Of a stretch of 64,000 nt of DNA, positions 1 to 17,299 are shown one piece after another. The notes below the pieces were generated by a model. It saw only the letters and a list, made by a program, of their open reading frames with translations. It made no database searches and was not told the DNA's origin. Positions within the stretch are counted from its first letter, which is position 1. Each line of letters begins with the position of its first letter. The position numbers and the translations under genes were made by a program. The DNA is from Zonotrichia leucophrys gambelii. Lineage: Eukaryota > Chordata > Aves > Passeriformes > Passerellidae. Location of the stretch: the NCBI RefSeq assembly GCF_028769735.1, contig NC_088194.1:2488319-2552318 (forward strand). Direction: 5' to 3'.

Positions 1-3000
1 CTCCAAAACCATCCCAAATCACCCCAAAACCAGCCCCAAATCCATCCCCATATCCACCCCAAATCACCCCAAAACCAGCCCTAAAACAGCCCCAAATTGA
101 CCCAAAACCAGCCCCAAAACCAGCCCCAAAACCAGCCCCAAATCCATCCCAAATCACCCCAAAACCAGACCCAAAACCAGACCCAAATCCACCCCAAAAC
201 AGGCCCAAAATCACCCCAAAACCAGCCCTAAACCAGCCCCAAATCACCCCAAAAACAGCCCTAAAACAGCCCCAAATCACCCCAAAAATATCCCAAAACC
301 AGCCCCAAATCCATCCCAAAACATCCCAGAACCAGCCTGAAAAATCAACCCTAAACCCACCCCCAAATCAGTCCTCAATCAGCCAAAAAACACCTCAAAA
401 TCAACCCTAAATCCTTCCTCAAATCAGCACTAAATCATCCCCAAAATCAGCCCTAAATCAGCACTAAATCATCCCCAAATCAACCCTAAATCCTTCCCCA
501 AATTACCTCAAAATTAACCCCAAAATCAGCCCTAAAACACCCCCAAATCAGCCCTAAATGCTTCCTCAAATTACCTCAAAATTAACCCCAAAATCACCCC
601 CAAATCAGCCCTAAAACACCCCCAAACCAACCCTAAATCCTTACCCAAAATTCCCTCAAAATTAACCCCAAAAATCACCCCCAAATCAGCCTCAAATCAT
701 CCCCAAATCAGCCCTAAAACCCCCCCAAATCAACCCTAAGTCCTTCCCCAAATCACCTCAAAATTAACCCCAAAATCAACTCCTAAATCAGCCCTAAAAC
801 ACCCCAAATCATTCCCAAATCAGCCCTAAATCCTTCCCCAAATTCCCTCAAAATCAATCCCAAAATCACCCCTAAATCACCCTCAAAAATCACCCAAATC
901 AGCCCTAAAACACACCCAAAAATCAACCCTAAAAGCAACCCCAAAATAGCTCTAAAAATCTATCAAATTACCTCAAAATTACCTCAAAATTATCCCCAAA
1001 ATCACCCCCAAATCAGCCCTAAATCCTTCCCCAAATTGCCTCAAAATCAATCCCAAAATCAGCCCTAAAACACCCCCAAATCAACCCTAAATCTTTCCCC
1101 AAATTACCTCAACATTAACCCCAAAATCAACTCCTAAATCAGCCCTAAAACACCCCAAATCATTCCCAAATCAGCCCTAAATCCTTCCCCAAATTACCTC
1201 AAAATTAACCCCAAAATCACCCCCAAATCAGCCCTAAATCACCCCAAAATCAGCCCTAAATCCTTCCCCAAATTACCTCAAAATCAATCCAAAATCACCC
1301 CCAAATCAGCCTAAATCCTTCCTCAAATCACCTCAAAATTAACCCCAAAATCAGCCCTAAATCACCCCAAAAATCAACCTTAAAAGCAACCCCAAAATAG
1401 CTCTAAAACTCTATCAAATTACCTCAAAATTACCTCAAAAATAACTCCAAAATCACCCCCAAATCAACCCTAAATCCTTCCCCAAATCACCTCAAAATTA
1501 ACCTCAAAATCAGCCCATCAAAACACCCCAAAATCAACCCTAAATCCTTCCTCAAATCAGCCCTAAATCATCCCCAAAATCAGCCCCAAATCAGCCCTAA
1601 ATCCTTCCCCAAATTCCCTCAAAATTAACCCCAAAATCACCCCCAAATCAGCCCTAAAACACCCCAAAATCAACCCTAAATCCTTCCTCAAATCACCTCA
1701 AAATTAACCCAAAATCAACCCTAAAATACCCCAAAATCAACCCTAAATCACCCCCAAATCACCTCAAAATTAACCCCAAAATCAACCCTAAATCACCCCC
1801 AAATCAGCCCTAAAACCCCCCCAAATCAACCCTAAATCCTTCCCCAAATCACCTCAAAATTAACCCCAAAATCAGCCCTAAAAGCAACCCCAAAATAGCT
1901 CTAAAAATCTATCAAATTACCTCAAAATTACCTCAAAATTAACTCCAAAATCACCCCCAAATCAGCCCTAAAACATCCCCAAATCAGCCCTAAAACACCC
2001 CAAAATCAACCCTAAATCCTTCCCAAATTCCCTCAAAATTAACCCCAAAATCAACTCCAAAATCACCCCGAAATCAGCCCTAAATCACCCCAAATCAGCC
2101 CTAAATCCTTCCCCAAATTCCCTCAAAATTAACCCCTAAATCACCCTCAAATCACCCCCAAAATCAGCCCTAAAATACCCCAAAATCAACCCTAAATGCT
2201 TCCCCAAATTACCTCAACATTAACCCCAAAATCAGCCCTAAAATACCCCAAATCAACCCTAAATCCTTCCCCAAATTCCCTCAAAATTAACCCCAAATCA
2301 CCCCAAATCAGCCCTAAATCATTCCCAAATCAACCCTAAATGCTTCCTTAAATTACCTCAACATTAACCCCAAAAATCAGCTCTAAAATACCGCAAAATC
2401 AACCCTAAATGCTTCCCCAAATTACCTCAAAATTAACTCCAAAATCACCCCCAAATCAGCCCTAAAACACCCCAAAATCAACCCTAAATCCTTCCTCAAA
2501 TTACCTCAAAATTAACCCCAAAATCAGCCCTAAAATACCCCAAAATCACCCCCAAATCAACCCTAAATGCTTCCCCAAATTACCTCAAAATCAGTCCCAA
2601 AATCACCCCTAAATCAGCCCTAAAACACCCCCAAATCAGCCCTAAATGCTTCCTCAAATTACCTCAAAAATAACCCCAAAATCAGCCCAAAATCAGCTCT
2701 AAAACACCCCCAAATCAGCCCTAAATGAGCCCTAAATCACCCCCAAACCAACCCTAAATCCTTCCCCAAATCACCTCAAAATTAACCCCAAAAATCACCC
2801 CCAAATCACCCTAAAATCACCCCCAAATCAGCCTAAAACACCCCAAAATCAACCCTAAAACACCCCCAAATCAGCCCTAAATCCTTCCCCAAATTCCCTC
2901 AAAATTAACCCCAAAATCAGCCCTAAAACACCCAAAAAAATCAACCCTAAAAGCAACCCCAAAATAGCTCTAAAAATCTATCAAATTACCTCAAAATTAC

Positions 3001-3240
3001 CTCAAAATTAACTCCAAAATCACCCCCAAATCACCCCCAAATCATTCCCAAATCAGCCCTAAGTCCTTCCCCAAATTCCCTCAAAATTAACCCCAAAATC
3101 AGCCCTAAAACACCCCCAAATCAACCCTAAAACCCCCCCAAATCAACCCTAAATCCTTCCTCAAATCACCTCAAAATCAACCCCAAAATCAGCCCTAAAA
3201 CCAACCCCAAAATCGCTCTAAAAAAACCCCTAAAAACCCT
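1..3240. repeat. DCAF8 intron minisatellite rich in CCCTAAA-like words
   Basis: About 3.2 kb of degenerate tandem repeat with words such as AACCCTAAATCCTTCCCC, ATTACCTCAAAATTAACCCC and AATCAGCCCTAAAACACCCC. A higher-order period near 70-100 bp is visible but irregular. No exon was found in it on either strand. Confidence 0.85.
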
Positions 3241-3334
3241 TTTAGCAACCATTTCCTTGGCTTCCCAGCCAGGAATTCCACTGGGGACACCCCAAACCTC
3301 CTGATTTTCCCTGATTTTCCCTGATTTTCCCTGA

Positions 3335-8542
<5,208 letters not shown>

Positions 8543-9500
8543 GCCCCCCAAAAACCCCCAAAACCCCCCAAAAACCCCCAAAAACCCCAAACCGGGGGGC
8601 CCCACCCCACTAACACCTGGAGCTTTGTATTGACCTTGTTCAGCCCCCTCCCCAATTCCCAGTTTCCCCCATTTTGGGGTCCCCTTCCCCTTTTTTTCCC
8701 CCTTTTTTGGGGTCCCCCCCTCACTTTGGGGGGGTCCAGGGGGGGATTTTTTATTACCCCCCCCTCCCCAGTTTTTTTGGGACCCCAATCCCACCCCTTA
8801 AGCTCTTCAAGCACCCCCTTTTTGGGAATGGGGGGGGTCCCACCCCTTTTTCCTCATTTTCCCTCTTTTCTCCTCATTTTTCCTCATTTTTCCTCATTTT
8901 TTTCCTCATTTTTTTCCTCATTTTTTCCTCACTTTTTCCTCATTTTTCCCCATTTTTTCCCTCCATTTCCCCCCTTTTTTCCTCCATTTTTCTTTCCCAC
9001 ATTTTTCCCATTTTTCCCCCCTTTTCTCTTTTTTTTTCCCCCACACTTTTCCCTTTTTTTCCCACCATTCCCCCCCACTTTTTTTCCTCTTTTTTCCCCC
9101 CCAATCCCCACCACTTTTCACCCCCTTTTTTTTCCCATTTTTCCCCTTTTTTTCCCCATTTCCCAGGGGGGGTCTCCCTCCCTCTGTACATAGCCGTGAT
9201 TTGCACTTGGTTTGGCCCCTTTTACCCCCCCAAAAACCCCCAAAACCCCCCCAAAAAAACAAAAACAAAAAAAAACTCCTTTAATTTCCCATTTCTTTTC
9301 TCGGGGGGGGGGGAGGGGTTCAGGGGGGTTTTTTTTGGGGGGGGAGAAAAAAAAACCCCCCAAAAATTTCCCTGTTTAGAGGCCTAATTTTATATTGTAT
9401 TAAAAAACCAAATGGGCCTGGGAGTTCTCCCTGGCAGAGCTGTAAAAGTTGGGATATATATTATATATAAATGCAATAAAAACCGACTCAACGAACCCCA
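8543..9500 (+). other. DCAF8: DCAF8 3' UTR
   Basis: Untranslated tail after the stop. It contains long C/T runs (about 8640-9170) and a G-run at 9300-9350, and ends with AT-rich sequence just before the poly(A) signal. The cleavage position is inferred. Confidence 0.7.
9475..9480 (+). terminator. DCAF8 polyadenylation signal AATAAA
   Basis: Canonical AATAAA in an AT-rich context (TATATATAAATGCAATAAAA), about 0.93 kb after the DCAF8 stop. No other AATAAA was seen between the stop and this site. Confidence 0.75.
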
Positions 9501-9902
9501 GACTCCCCAAAATTTCTCTCCCAACCCCTTTGAACCTTTTCCCAGTTGGATTTTGACCCTTTTTCCCCAGATTTTCCCTCAAAAATCCCTCGCACAGAGC
9601 AGCTTTTTTCCATCTTTATCAATACACAGTCAGCACGGTCTGAGGGGAAGGGGAAGGGAGGGAATTTGGGGAGGGGGAGACACCCAGAGACCCCCCCAGA
9701 GGGGTTGGGGACACCCCTGGGTCCCCCCCTATCCCATCTGGACATCGAGGAGGGTTCAAAAACATCAATTTGAACCAAATCCAGCGTTTTTTCACAAAGA
9801 TTTGGGGACAATAAATAAAGGGAGAGGGGGACAATTTGAGGAGGGGGGGGATAAATTTGGGGAGGGGGACACACGAGCCGGTGGCTGCTGCGGGTTTTAG
9901 CT

Positions 9903-9908
9903 TTTATT
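9903..9908 (-). terminator. PEA15 candidate polyadenylation signal
   Basis: TTTATT on + is AATAAA on -, in an AT-rich patch that contrasts with the surrounding G/C. About 1.9 kb after the stop. Confidence 0.5.
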
Positions 9909-10959
9909 AAATAAAATATATTAATTAATTAACATTTAATTAACTCTGCTGGCTCCCCCCCCACCCACCTGGGTTAGTAACTAAACCTGAACCCCAAAAA
10001 TTTCCCCCCCCCCCAGCCCAGTTTGGTAGCTCCTCCTTCCCAGTTTGGTAATGGGAGGACCGCTCCAAAAAAAATATTTATGGGGGTGGGCGGTCAGAGT
10101 GCCCCCCTTAAAAAATTGGGATTTTTGGGAGTTTTTTCCCCAATTTTAGGGGTCATTTTTTTGCTGCCCATCACCCAAAAAATGGGAAATTTTCCCTCAA
10201 TTTTGGGGGTTTTTCCCTCAAAATTTGGGGGGTTTTCCCTCAATTTTGGGGGGTTTTCCTCAATTTTGGGGGGGTCACCACTTTCAGCCTCCCCCCTAAA
10301 AAGAGATTTTGGGTTGTCACCACTTTGTCCCCCACCCCAAAAATTGGAATTTTGGGGGTTTTCCCCCCAATTTTGTGGGGTCACCACTTTGTCCCCCACC
10401 CCAAAAATTGGAATTTTTGTTTGGAAATTTTTTTCCCAATTTTGGGTTTTTTCCCCAATTTTGGGGTTTTTCCCCCACAATTTTGAGGGGTCACCACTTC
10501 CTAAAAATGGGATTTTTAGGGGGGTTCCTCAATTTGGGGGTCACATTTTGCTGCCCCCCCCCCCAAAAATAAAAAAGGGGAAAATTTGGGGTTTTTTCCT
10601 CCGATTTTGGGATTTTTTCCCCCAATTTTTGGGGGGTCACCTCTCACTGTCCCCCATCCCTTTTGTCACCTCCTTGTCCCCTCCTTGTCCTTCCTGGGGG
10701 AGTCCAAGACCCCCCCCCAAAATCAGCCCCGACCTCGGCGCCCTCCCGACCTCCCCCTGCCCTCCTGTGCCCCCCCCCCAAAATTTGGGGGGGTCCCGGT
10801 GCTTGTGACCCCCCAAAATTGGGGTGGGGGCATCCCAATGTCTGTGACCCCCCAAAATTGGGGTGGGGGCGTTCCCAATGTCTGTGACCCCTAAAATTGG
10901 GTGGGGGGGATCTCAGTCTCTATCACAGACCCCCCCTCAAATTAGGGGACCCCAAAATT

Positions 10960-11545
10960 TAATTGGGGGGGGGTCCCAGTCCCCCCCCCAAATTGCATTG
11001 GGTGGTCCCTGTGACCCCAAAATTTAATTGGGGGTCCATAATTTTAACCCCCCAAATTGCATTGGGTTGTCCCTGTGACCCCAAAATTTAATTGGGGGGG
11101 GTCCTAATAATTTTAACCCCCCCAATTGGGATTGGGTGGTCCCTGTGACCCCAAAATTTAATTGGGGGGGGTCCCAATAATTTTAACCCCCCCAAATTGC
11201 ATTGGGTTGTCCCTGTGACCCCAAAATTTAATTGGGGGGGGGTCCTAATAATTTTAACCCCCCCAATTGGGATTGGGTGGTCCCTGTGACCCCAAAATTT
11301 AATTGGGGGGGGTCCCAATAATTTTAACCCCCCTAAATTGGGTTGGGGGTTCCCTGTGACCCCAATGGGGGGGGTCCCAATAATTTTAACCCCCTAAATT
11401 GGCATTGGGTGGTCCCTGTGACCCCAAAATTTAATGTGGGGGGGTCCCAATAATTTTAACCCCCCTAAATTGGGTTGGGGGTTCCCTGTGACCCCAATGG
11501 GGGGGGGTCCCAATAATTTTAACCCCCCTAAATTGGAATTTTTTG
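10960..11545 (-). repeat. About 64-bp array in PEA15 3' UTR
   Basis: Roughly nine units with CCCTGTGACCCCAAAATT, TAATTGGGGGGGGTCC and AATAATTTTAACCCCCC. Neighbouring copies are very similar, so expansion looks recent. Confidence 0.85.
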
Positions 11546-11802
11546 GGGGGGTGGTCCCATTTTTATGCCCCCCCCTCAACTTACCCACAATGAGGGGGGG
11601 TCCCCATCCCTCCTTCCCCCCCCCTCAAATCGAGGCCTTTTTTGGGGTGGGGGTCCCATGGGAATTTCACCCCCCCCCACCCCAATTCCCCCCCTCCCCC
11701 ATTTTGAGAGGGGTGGGGGGGGGTTCAGCCCCTCCCCCCCCCCAGGGGTGCAGAGTGGGGAGGGGGCTCTGGGGGGGGGGCGGGGGGGGGTCCTGGAGCC
11801 GC

Positions 11803-11867
11803 TCAGGCCTTTTTCGGGGGGGGGGCCAGTTTGATGATCTCCTCCTCCGAGGGCTGCCGGATGATGT
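11803..11867 (-). CDS. PEA15: PEA15 last coding exon
   Basis: Encodes (D)[20 protein letters not shown] and TGA. Only 65 nt are coding; the exon continues as 3' UTR. Acceptor CTCCCCAG. Confidence 0.95.
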
Positions 11868-14795
11868 CTGGGGAGGGGGCGACACAGGGGGGGTCAGGGG
11901 GGGGGCTGGGGGTGTCGCCCCCTCCCCACAGAGGGTCCCCAACCCCTCCTGGGGGTCCCCAAATCTGCCCGGGGGTCCCCAACCCCTCTTGGGGGGGGTC
12001 TTTTATCCCTGACACAGCTTTGGGATAATGGAGGGGGGGGGTTCCCCAACCCTTTCTGGATGTCCCCAAACCAGCCGGGGTCCCAACTCTCCCTGGGGGT
12101 CCCCAACTCTCCTGGGGGTCCCACCCTTTCCCTGGGGGGTCCCTTTATGCCCCTTGGGGTCCCTGTCCCGCTTTGGGATAATTGGGGGGGTCCCCAACCT
12201 TTCTGGATGTCCCCAAACCTGCCGGGGGTCCCCAAACCAGCCCGGGGTCCCCAACTCTCCCTGGGGGTCCCAAATTTCTGGGGTCCCACCTTTCTGGATG
12301 TCCCCAGCCCTTTCTTTGGGGGGGTCCCAAACCAGCTCGGGGGTCCCCAACCACTCCTGGGGGTCCCCAATTCTTCTGGTGGTCCCCAACCCTTCCTGGT
12401 GTCCCAGCCCTTCCTTGGGGGCCCCTAAACCAGCCCGGGGACCCAAACCAGCCCGGGGTCCCCAACTCTCCCTGGGGTCCCCAAACCTGCCCAGGTGTCC
12501 CCAACCTTTCCTAGGGGGTCTTTTCTTCCCTTGGGGGTCCCTGGCACAGCTTTGGGATAATTGGGGGGGGGTCCCCAACCCTCCCTGGGGGTCCCCAACC
12601 CTGCCCGGGGGTCCCCAAACTTTCCGGGTTTTTTTTTTTTCCCGCCTTGGGGGTCCCTGTCCCAGCCCTGGGGTAATTGGGGAGGGGTCGCTGTCCCTGC
12701 TTGGGGACAATGACAGTTCCTGGCTCTGGGAGTGCCTGGCTGTCCCCGTCCCCAGCTGTCCCCGTCCCCGGCTGTCCCTGGGTGTCCCCATCCCTGCCTG
12801 TCCTTGTCCCTGTCCCCATCCCGGCTGTCCCCATCCCTGTCCCCGCTCTCCCCATCCCCGCCTGTCCCTGGGTGACATCCCCCCGTCCTGTCCCCATCCC
12901 GTCCCTGCCTGTCCCTGGTGACATCCCCGCCCGTCCCTGTCCCCATCTGTCCCTGTCCCTGAGTCCCCATCCCAATCATTCCCTGTCCTGCCTGTCCCGT
13001 CCCCATCCTCTCCTGTCCCTGGGTGACATCCCCTTGTGTCCCTGTCCCCGGCTGTCCCTGGGTGACATCCCCGGCTGTCCCCGTCCCTGCTGTCCCTGTC
13101 ACTGTCCCCATCCCCGCCTGTCCCTGGGTGACATCCCCTTGTGTCCCTGTCCCCATTCTCGCCTGTCCTGGGTGACATCCCCTTGGTGTCCCTGTCCCTG
13201 GGTGACATCCCCTTGTGTCCCCGTCCCCATCCCCGCCTGTCTCTGGGTGACATCCCGTTGTGTTCCTGTCCCTGGGTGACATCCCCTTGTGTCCCTGTCC
13301 CCGTCCCCGCCTGTCCCTGGGTGACATCCCTGCCTGTCCCCGTGTCCCCGTCCCCTCTCACCCTTGTACTTCTTGGCGCTGGGGATGCGGGTGAGCTTGG
13401 TGTCCACCTCGTCCTCCTCGGAGATCTTGAGCACCTGCGTGCGGTACTGCACCACCTTGGTCAGCAGGTCCGGCCGGCGCGAGATCTCGAAGATGTGCTC
13501 GATGTAGGACAGGTTGTCTGTGACACGGGGACAGCGCGGGGACAGCGCGGGGACACACACGGGACACACACGGGACACGTGCTGGGCTCGGGCCACCCGC
13601 GCTGCTGCGGCCGCGGGGGCCCGGAGGGCGCGGGGAGGGGACAGGGAGGGACAGGGTGGGGACAAGGAGGGGACAGCGATGGGGACAAGGAGGGGACAGG
13701 ATGGGGACAAGGATGGGGACAGCGATGGGGACAAGGAGGGGACAGGGATGGGGACAAGGAGGGGACAGCGATGGGGACAAGGAGGGGACAGGGTGGGGAC
13801 AAGGAGGGACAGGGATGGGGACAAGGAGGGGACAAGGAGGGACAGGATGGGGACAGGAGAGAGACAGGGATGGGGACAAGGAGGGGTCACGCGATGGGAC
13901 AAGGAGGGACGGAGGGACAGGACATGGGGACAAGGAGAGACAGGATGGGGACAAGGAGGGATGGGAAGTTCAGGGACGGGGACAGGAGGGGACAGGGATG
14001 GGGACAAGGATGGGACAAGGAGAGAGAACAGGGATGGGGACAGGGATGGGACAGGGTGGGGCATGAGGGGACAGGGGAGGGGACAGGGACGGGGAGACGA
14101 CAAGGATGGGAGTGGGACAAGGATGGGAAGGGGATAGGGATAAGGAGGGGACAGGGATGGGGACAAGGAGGAGCGGGAGACAGGATGGGGACAAGAGGGG
14201 ACAGGGACAGACAGAAATGAGGACAAGAAGGGGACAGGGATGGAGATAGGGACAAGCAGGGGGACAGAGGACAGGGGAGGGACAGGATGGGGACAGGGAT
14301 GGGGACAGAGGACATGGGGACAGGGATGGGAACTAGGAGGGGGATGGAGGGACAGGGTTGGGGACAAGGAGGGGACGGGGAGAAGGGACAGGGATGGGGA
14401 CAAGGAGGGGACATGGGAGGGACAGGATGGGGACGGGGATGGGGAGAGGGCAAGGATGGGATGGGGACAGGATCTGGACGGGGACAGGGACAAGGCTCAG
14501 GTGATGGGGACGGGGACAGGGACAGGGCCAGGGCTCAGGGGATCAGGGTGGGACCATCCCAGGGCAGGAGCAGCCCCGGGGCGCGGGGAGGGGACAGTGC
14601 CGGCGGTGGCACGGGTGTCACACCTCGGTCCAGCTTGCTGTGGCGCTCCAGGAAGGCGAACCAGTGGTGGCCGGTGGCGATGGCGTCACCCTCCCCGCTG
14701 GGGATGTCCTCGCGACACGCAGACTTGAGCTGCTCCAGGTCCTCAGCCGTGATGTTCTGGGCCAGCTCCTCCAGCAGACTGCGGTACTCGGCCAT
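11803..14795 (-). CDS. PEA15: PEA15, complete coding sequence
   Basis: PEA15, a small cytosolic adaptor that binds ERK1/2 and FADD/caspase-8 through an N-terminal death effector domain. Coding exons on the - strand: 14624-14795 (ATG 14793-14795), 13362-13517 and 11803-11867 (stop 11803-11805). They join in phase to exactly 130 residues, the family length. Seen: [20 protein letters not shown], the DED helices through [18 protein letters not shown], the Ser104-type site RIPSAKKYK, the Ser116-type site RQPSEEE, and the Pro/Lys end APPPKKA. Three extra copies of the first coding-exon edge lie upstream, one with an intact ATG and AG. Confidence 0.96.
11890..13350 (-). repeat. PEA15 intron arrays between last two coding exons
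   Basis: Two blocks: GGGGGTCCCCAACCCTCC units at about 11900-12660, then TGTCCCTGGGTGACATCCCC units at about 12760-13345. The second runs up to the donor of the 13362 exon. No exon seen inside. Confidence 0.85.
13362..13517 (-). CDS. PEA15: PEA15 second coding exon
   Basis: 156 nt encoding [16 protein letters not shown] to PSAKKYK, including the end of the death effector domain and the CaMKII/PKC region Ser104. Acceptor TGTCACAG, donor GTGAGA. Confidence 0.96.
13540..14540 (-). repeat. GGGGACAAGGAGGGGACAGG array in PEA15 intron
   Basis: About 1 kb of 12-24-bp purine-rich units. The two flanking exons (13517 and 14624) are clear; nothing else was recognised. Confidence 0.85.
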
Positions 14796-14797
14796 GG
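14624..14797 (-). CDS. PEA15: PEA15 first coding exon
   Basis: Acceptor CCCCAG, then CC and ATG. Encodes the first 57 residues (to SKLDR) and ends in G at donor GTGTGA. The start was chosen by homology to the mammalian N-terminus and by being the only copy that reads on through the whole DED. Confidence 0.95.
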
Positions 14798-14849
14798 CTG
14801 GGGACAAAAGGGACATGGGGACAAAAGGGACACAGGGACACGGGGACAT

Positions 14850-15165
14850 GGCCGTGCTGGGCCAGCTCCTCCAGCAGACTGCGGTACTCGGCCATTGCTG
14901 GGGACAAAAGGGACATGGGGACATGGCTGGGGACACAGGGACATGGGGACATGGCTGTTATGGGCCAGCTCCTCCAGCAGACTGCAGTACTCGGCCATGG
15001 CTGGGGACATTGAGGACACAGGGACATCAGGGACATGGGGACAAAAGAGACATGGGGACATGGCTGGGGACACAGGGACATGGGGAGAAAAGGGACACGG
15101 GGACATGGCCGTGCTGGGCCAGCTCCTCCAGCAGACTGGGTACTCGGCTATGGCTGGGGACAAAA
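14850..15165 (-). repeat. Three duplicated copies of the PEA15 start-codon exon edge
   Basis: Copies at about 14855-14902, 14960-15004 and 15112-15158 repeat the acceptor and first 12-13 codons ([13 protein letters not shown]). Copy 1 reads CAGCAATGG, copy 2 CAGCCATGG, and copy 3 has ATA in place of ATG plus a small deletion. Spacers are GGGGACAAAAGGGACATGG. Confidence 0.9.
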
Positions 15166-15474
15166 GAGACATGGGGACATGGCTGGGGACACGGGGACAG
15201 GGACTGGGACATGGAACTGGCTAGGGGACACAGGGACATGGGGACAAAAGGCTTGACAGCATGGGACAGGGGACATGGACTTGGAGGACAATGCTGTGGC
15301 TGGGACAAGGACAGGAGACATGAGGGACATGGGGGACATGGCTGGGGACAGGGGTGACATGAGGGACAGAGGACACAGGGATGTGCAGACATGGGGACAC
15401 TGCCTGGGGACAGGATGACATGGGACGAGCTGGTTGGACACAGTGCTCCTGCTCTCAGCCACACGTGCCACATG

Positions 15475-17060
15475 TGACAGGTGACTCAGCCACAAGTGTC
15501 ACCAGTGTCCCCAGCCTCAATCCCTGATGTCACCAGTGTCCCCAACATCAATCCTTGGTGTCACCAGTGTCCCCAGCCTCAGCCACAGGTGTCACAACTG
15601 TCCCCAGCCTCAGCTGCTCAAGTCACAAATGTCCCCAGCCTCAGTTCTTGGTGTCACAGATGTCCCCAGACTCATCCACAGGTGTCACAGTTGTCCCCAG
15701 ACTCATCTACTGGTGTCACAACTGTCCCCAGCCTCAGCTGCTCAAGTCACAAATGTCCCCAGCCTCAGCCATCAGTGTCATGACTGTCCCCAACCTCAGC
15801 CACACGTGTCACAAGTGTGCTCAGCCTCAATCCCTGGTGTCACAAATGTCCCCAGCCTCAGCCACCACTGTCCCCAGCTCATTCTTGGTGTCACCAAGTC
15901 CCAGCCTCATCCTGGTGTCACAAATGTCCCAGCCTCAGCCAGCAGTGTCACAACGTCCCAGCCTCATCCAATGGTGTCACAAGTGTTCCCTAGCCTCAGT
16001 CCCTTGTGTCATAGATGTCCCCAGCTCATCCACAGGTGTCACCAGTGTCCCCAAGCTCAGCTGCTCAATCACAAATGTCCCCAGCCTCAGCCACTGCCGC
16101 TCATCCTTGTGTCACAACTGTCCCCAGCCTCATCCATGCTGTCACCGCTGTCCCCACCTCAGTCTCTTGTGTCACAATGTCCCAGCCTCAATCCCTGGTG
16201 TCACAAATGTCCCCAGCCTCAGCCACCACTGTCCCCAGTCTCAGTCCTTGGTGTCACAACTGTCCCCAGCCTCATCCATTGCTGTCACCGCTGTCCCCAG
16301 CCCTGTCCCCGCTGTCGCGGCTCAGCCCCGGTGCCAGCCCAGCCCCCGGCCGTGACTCATGTGACGCTCACGGGATGTGACAGCGACCGAGCGGGGACCG
16401 AGCGGGGACCGAGGCGGCTGCTCCGGGTCCCCAACAGCGCGGGGGGGCTGGCACGGACACCCCCGGACACTGCCACCCCCCTTTGCACACTCAGCCCCGC
16501 TTGCACACTCGCCCCAAATTTGCACTGACCCCTCCTTTGCACACTCACCCCAAATTCAGCGCCTCCCCGTTGCACACTCATCCCCTGGACGCTCATCCCC
16601 AGTGACACCCCTGGACACTGACCCCCCTCTTTTGCACACTCACCCCGAAATGTGACCCCTCCTTTGCACACCTATCCCAAATTTACAGTGACCCCTCTTT
16701 TACACACTCACCCCAAATTCAGTGACCCCCCCTTGCACGCTCACCCCTGATTCGCACTGACCCCCCACTTCTGCACACTCATCCCGAATCGTGACCCCCC
16801 CTTTGCACACTCACCCCATGGCTTTACATTGACCCCCCCCTTGCACACTCATCCTGCCCTTGCACAGCCCCCCCTGCACAATCTGACCCCCCCTTTGCAC
16901 ACTCAGCCCCCCTTTCCACTGACCCCCAAATTCACACTCACCCCCTTTGCACACTCACCCCAAATTCACAATGACCCCCAAATTCACACTCACCCCAAGT
17001 TTTGACCCCCCCTTTGCACACTCACCCCCCCTTTGCACACTCACCCCCAATCCCCCCGCT
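15475..17060. repeat. PEA15 intron-1 arrays (TGTCCCCAGCCTCAG and TTTGCACACTCACCCC units)
   Basis: About 850 bp of GTGTCACAAATGTCCCCAGC units followed by about 550 bp of TTTGCACACTCACCCCAAAT units. No coding exon seen. Confidence 0.85.
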
Positions 17061-17119
17061 CCCCCCTCTCTGTGTTATTTGGGGGGGGGGTCACTGTCCC
17101 CCCTCTCTCGCCGGTCCCC

Positions 17120-17170
17120 GTTGCCATGGCGACGCCGCCACCCACGCAGGGATGCGGTTACCATGGCAAC
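17120..17170. promoter_or_regulatory. Two RFX-type X-box palindromes
   Basis: GTTGCCATGGCGAC at 17120-17133 and GTTACCATGGCAAC at 17157-17170 are near-perfect inverted repeats of the RFX half-site, 23 bp apart, in a CpG-rich part of PEA15 intron 1. RFX factors bind GTTGCCATGGCAAC-type sites; use here is inference. Confidence 0.55.
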
Positions 17171-17299
17171 GCATCACCCGCCTGCCCCTTCCCCCCCCCC
17201 GCACCCATGGGGGGGGTGGGATCCGACCCTCGTTGTGGGGGGGTTGGGGGGCACGGCCACGTCTCTGTGTCCCCTCCCCCCCACTCGTGACTCCTCGTA

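Larger units (their letters stand above)
9895..11802 (-). other. PEA15: PEA15 3' UTR (inferred extent)
   Basis: From the stop down to an AT-rich island at 9900-9945 with minus-strand AATAAA (TTTATT at 9903-9908). It contains an approximately 64-bp array at 10960-11545 and stretches of CCCCAAAATTGG. Mammalian PEA15 also has a long 3' UTR; the exact end is inferred. Confidence 0.55.

Noticed and set aside
1..3240. True telomere or subtelomere
   Set aside because: CCCTAA is never in an uninterrupted hexamer array, and the sequence continues into a DCAF8 exon with a proper acceptor.
12003..14493. Frames of 300-460 aa on both strands with Pro/Leu/Ser or Gly/Thr/Asp repeats
   Set aside because: They run straight through the conserved PEA15 exon 13362-13517 in other frames and are made of minisatellite units.
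14850..15165. Second PEA15 gene or alternative full first exon
   Set aside because: Copies stop after about 13 codons and run into repeat filler; only the 14624-14797 copy encodes the complete domain segment.
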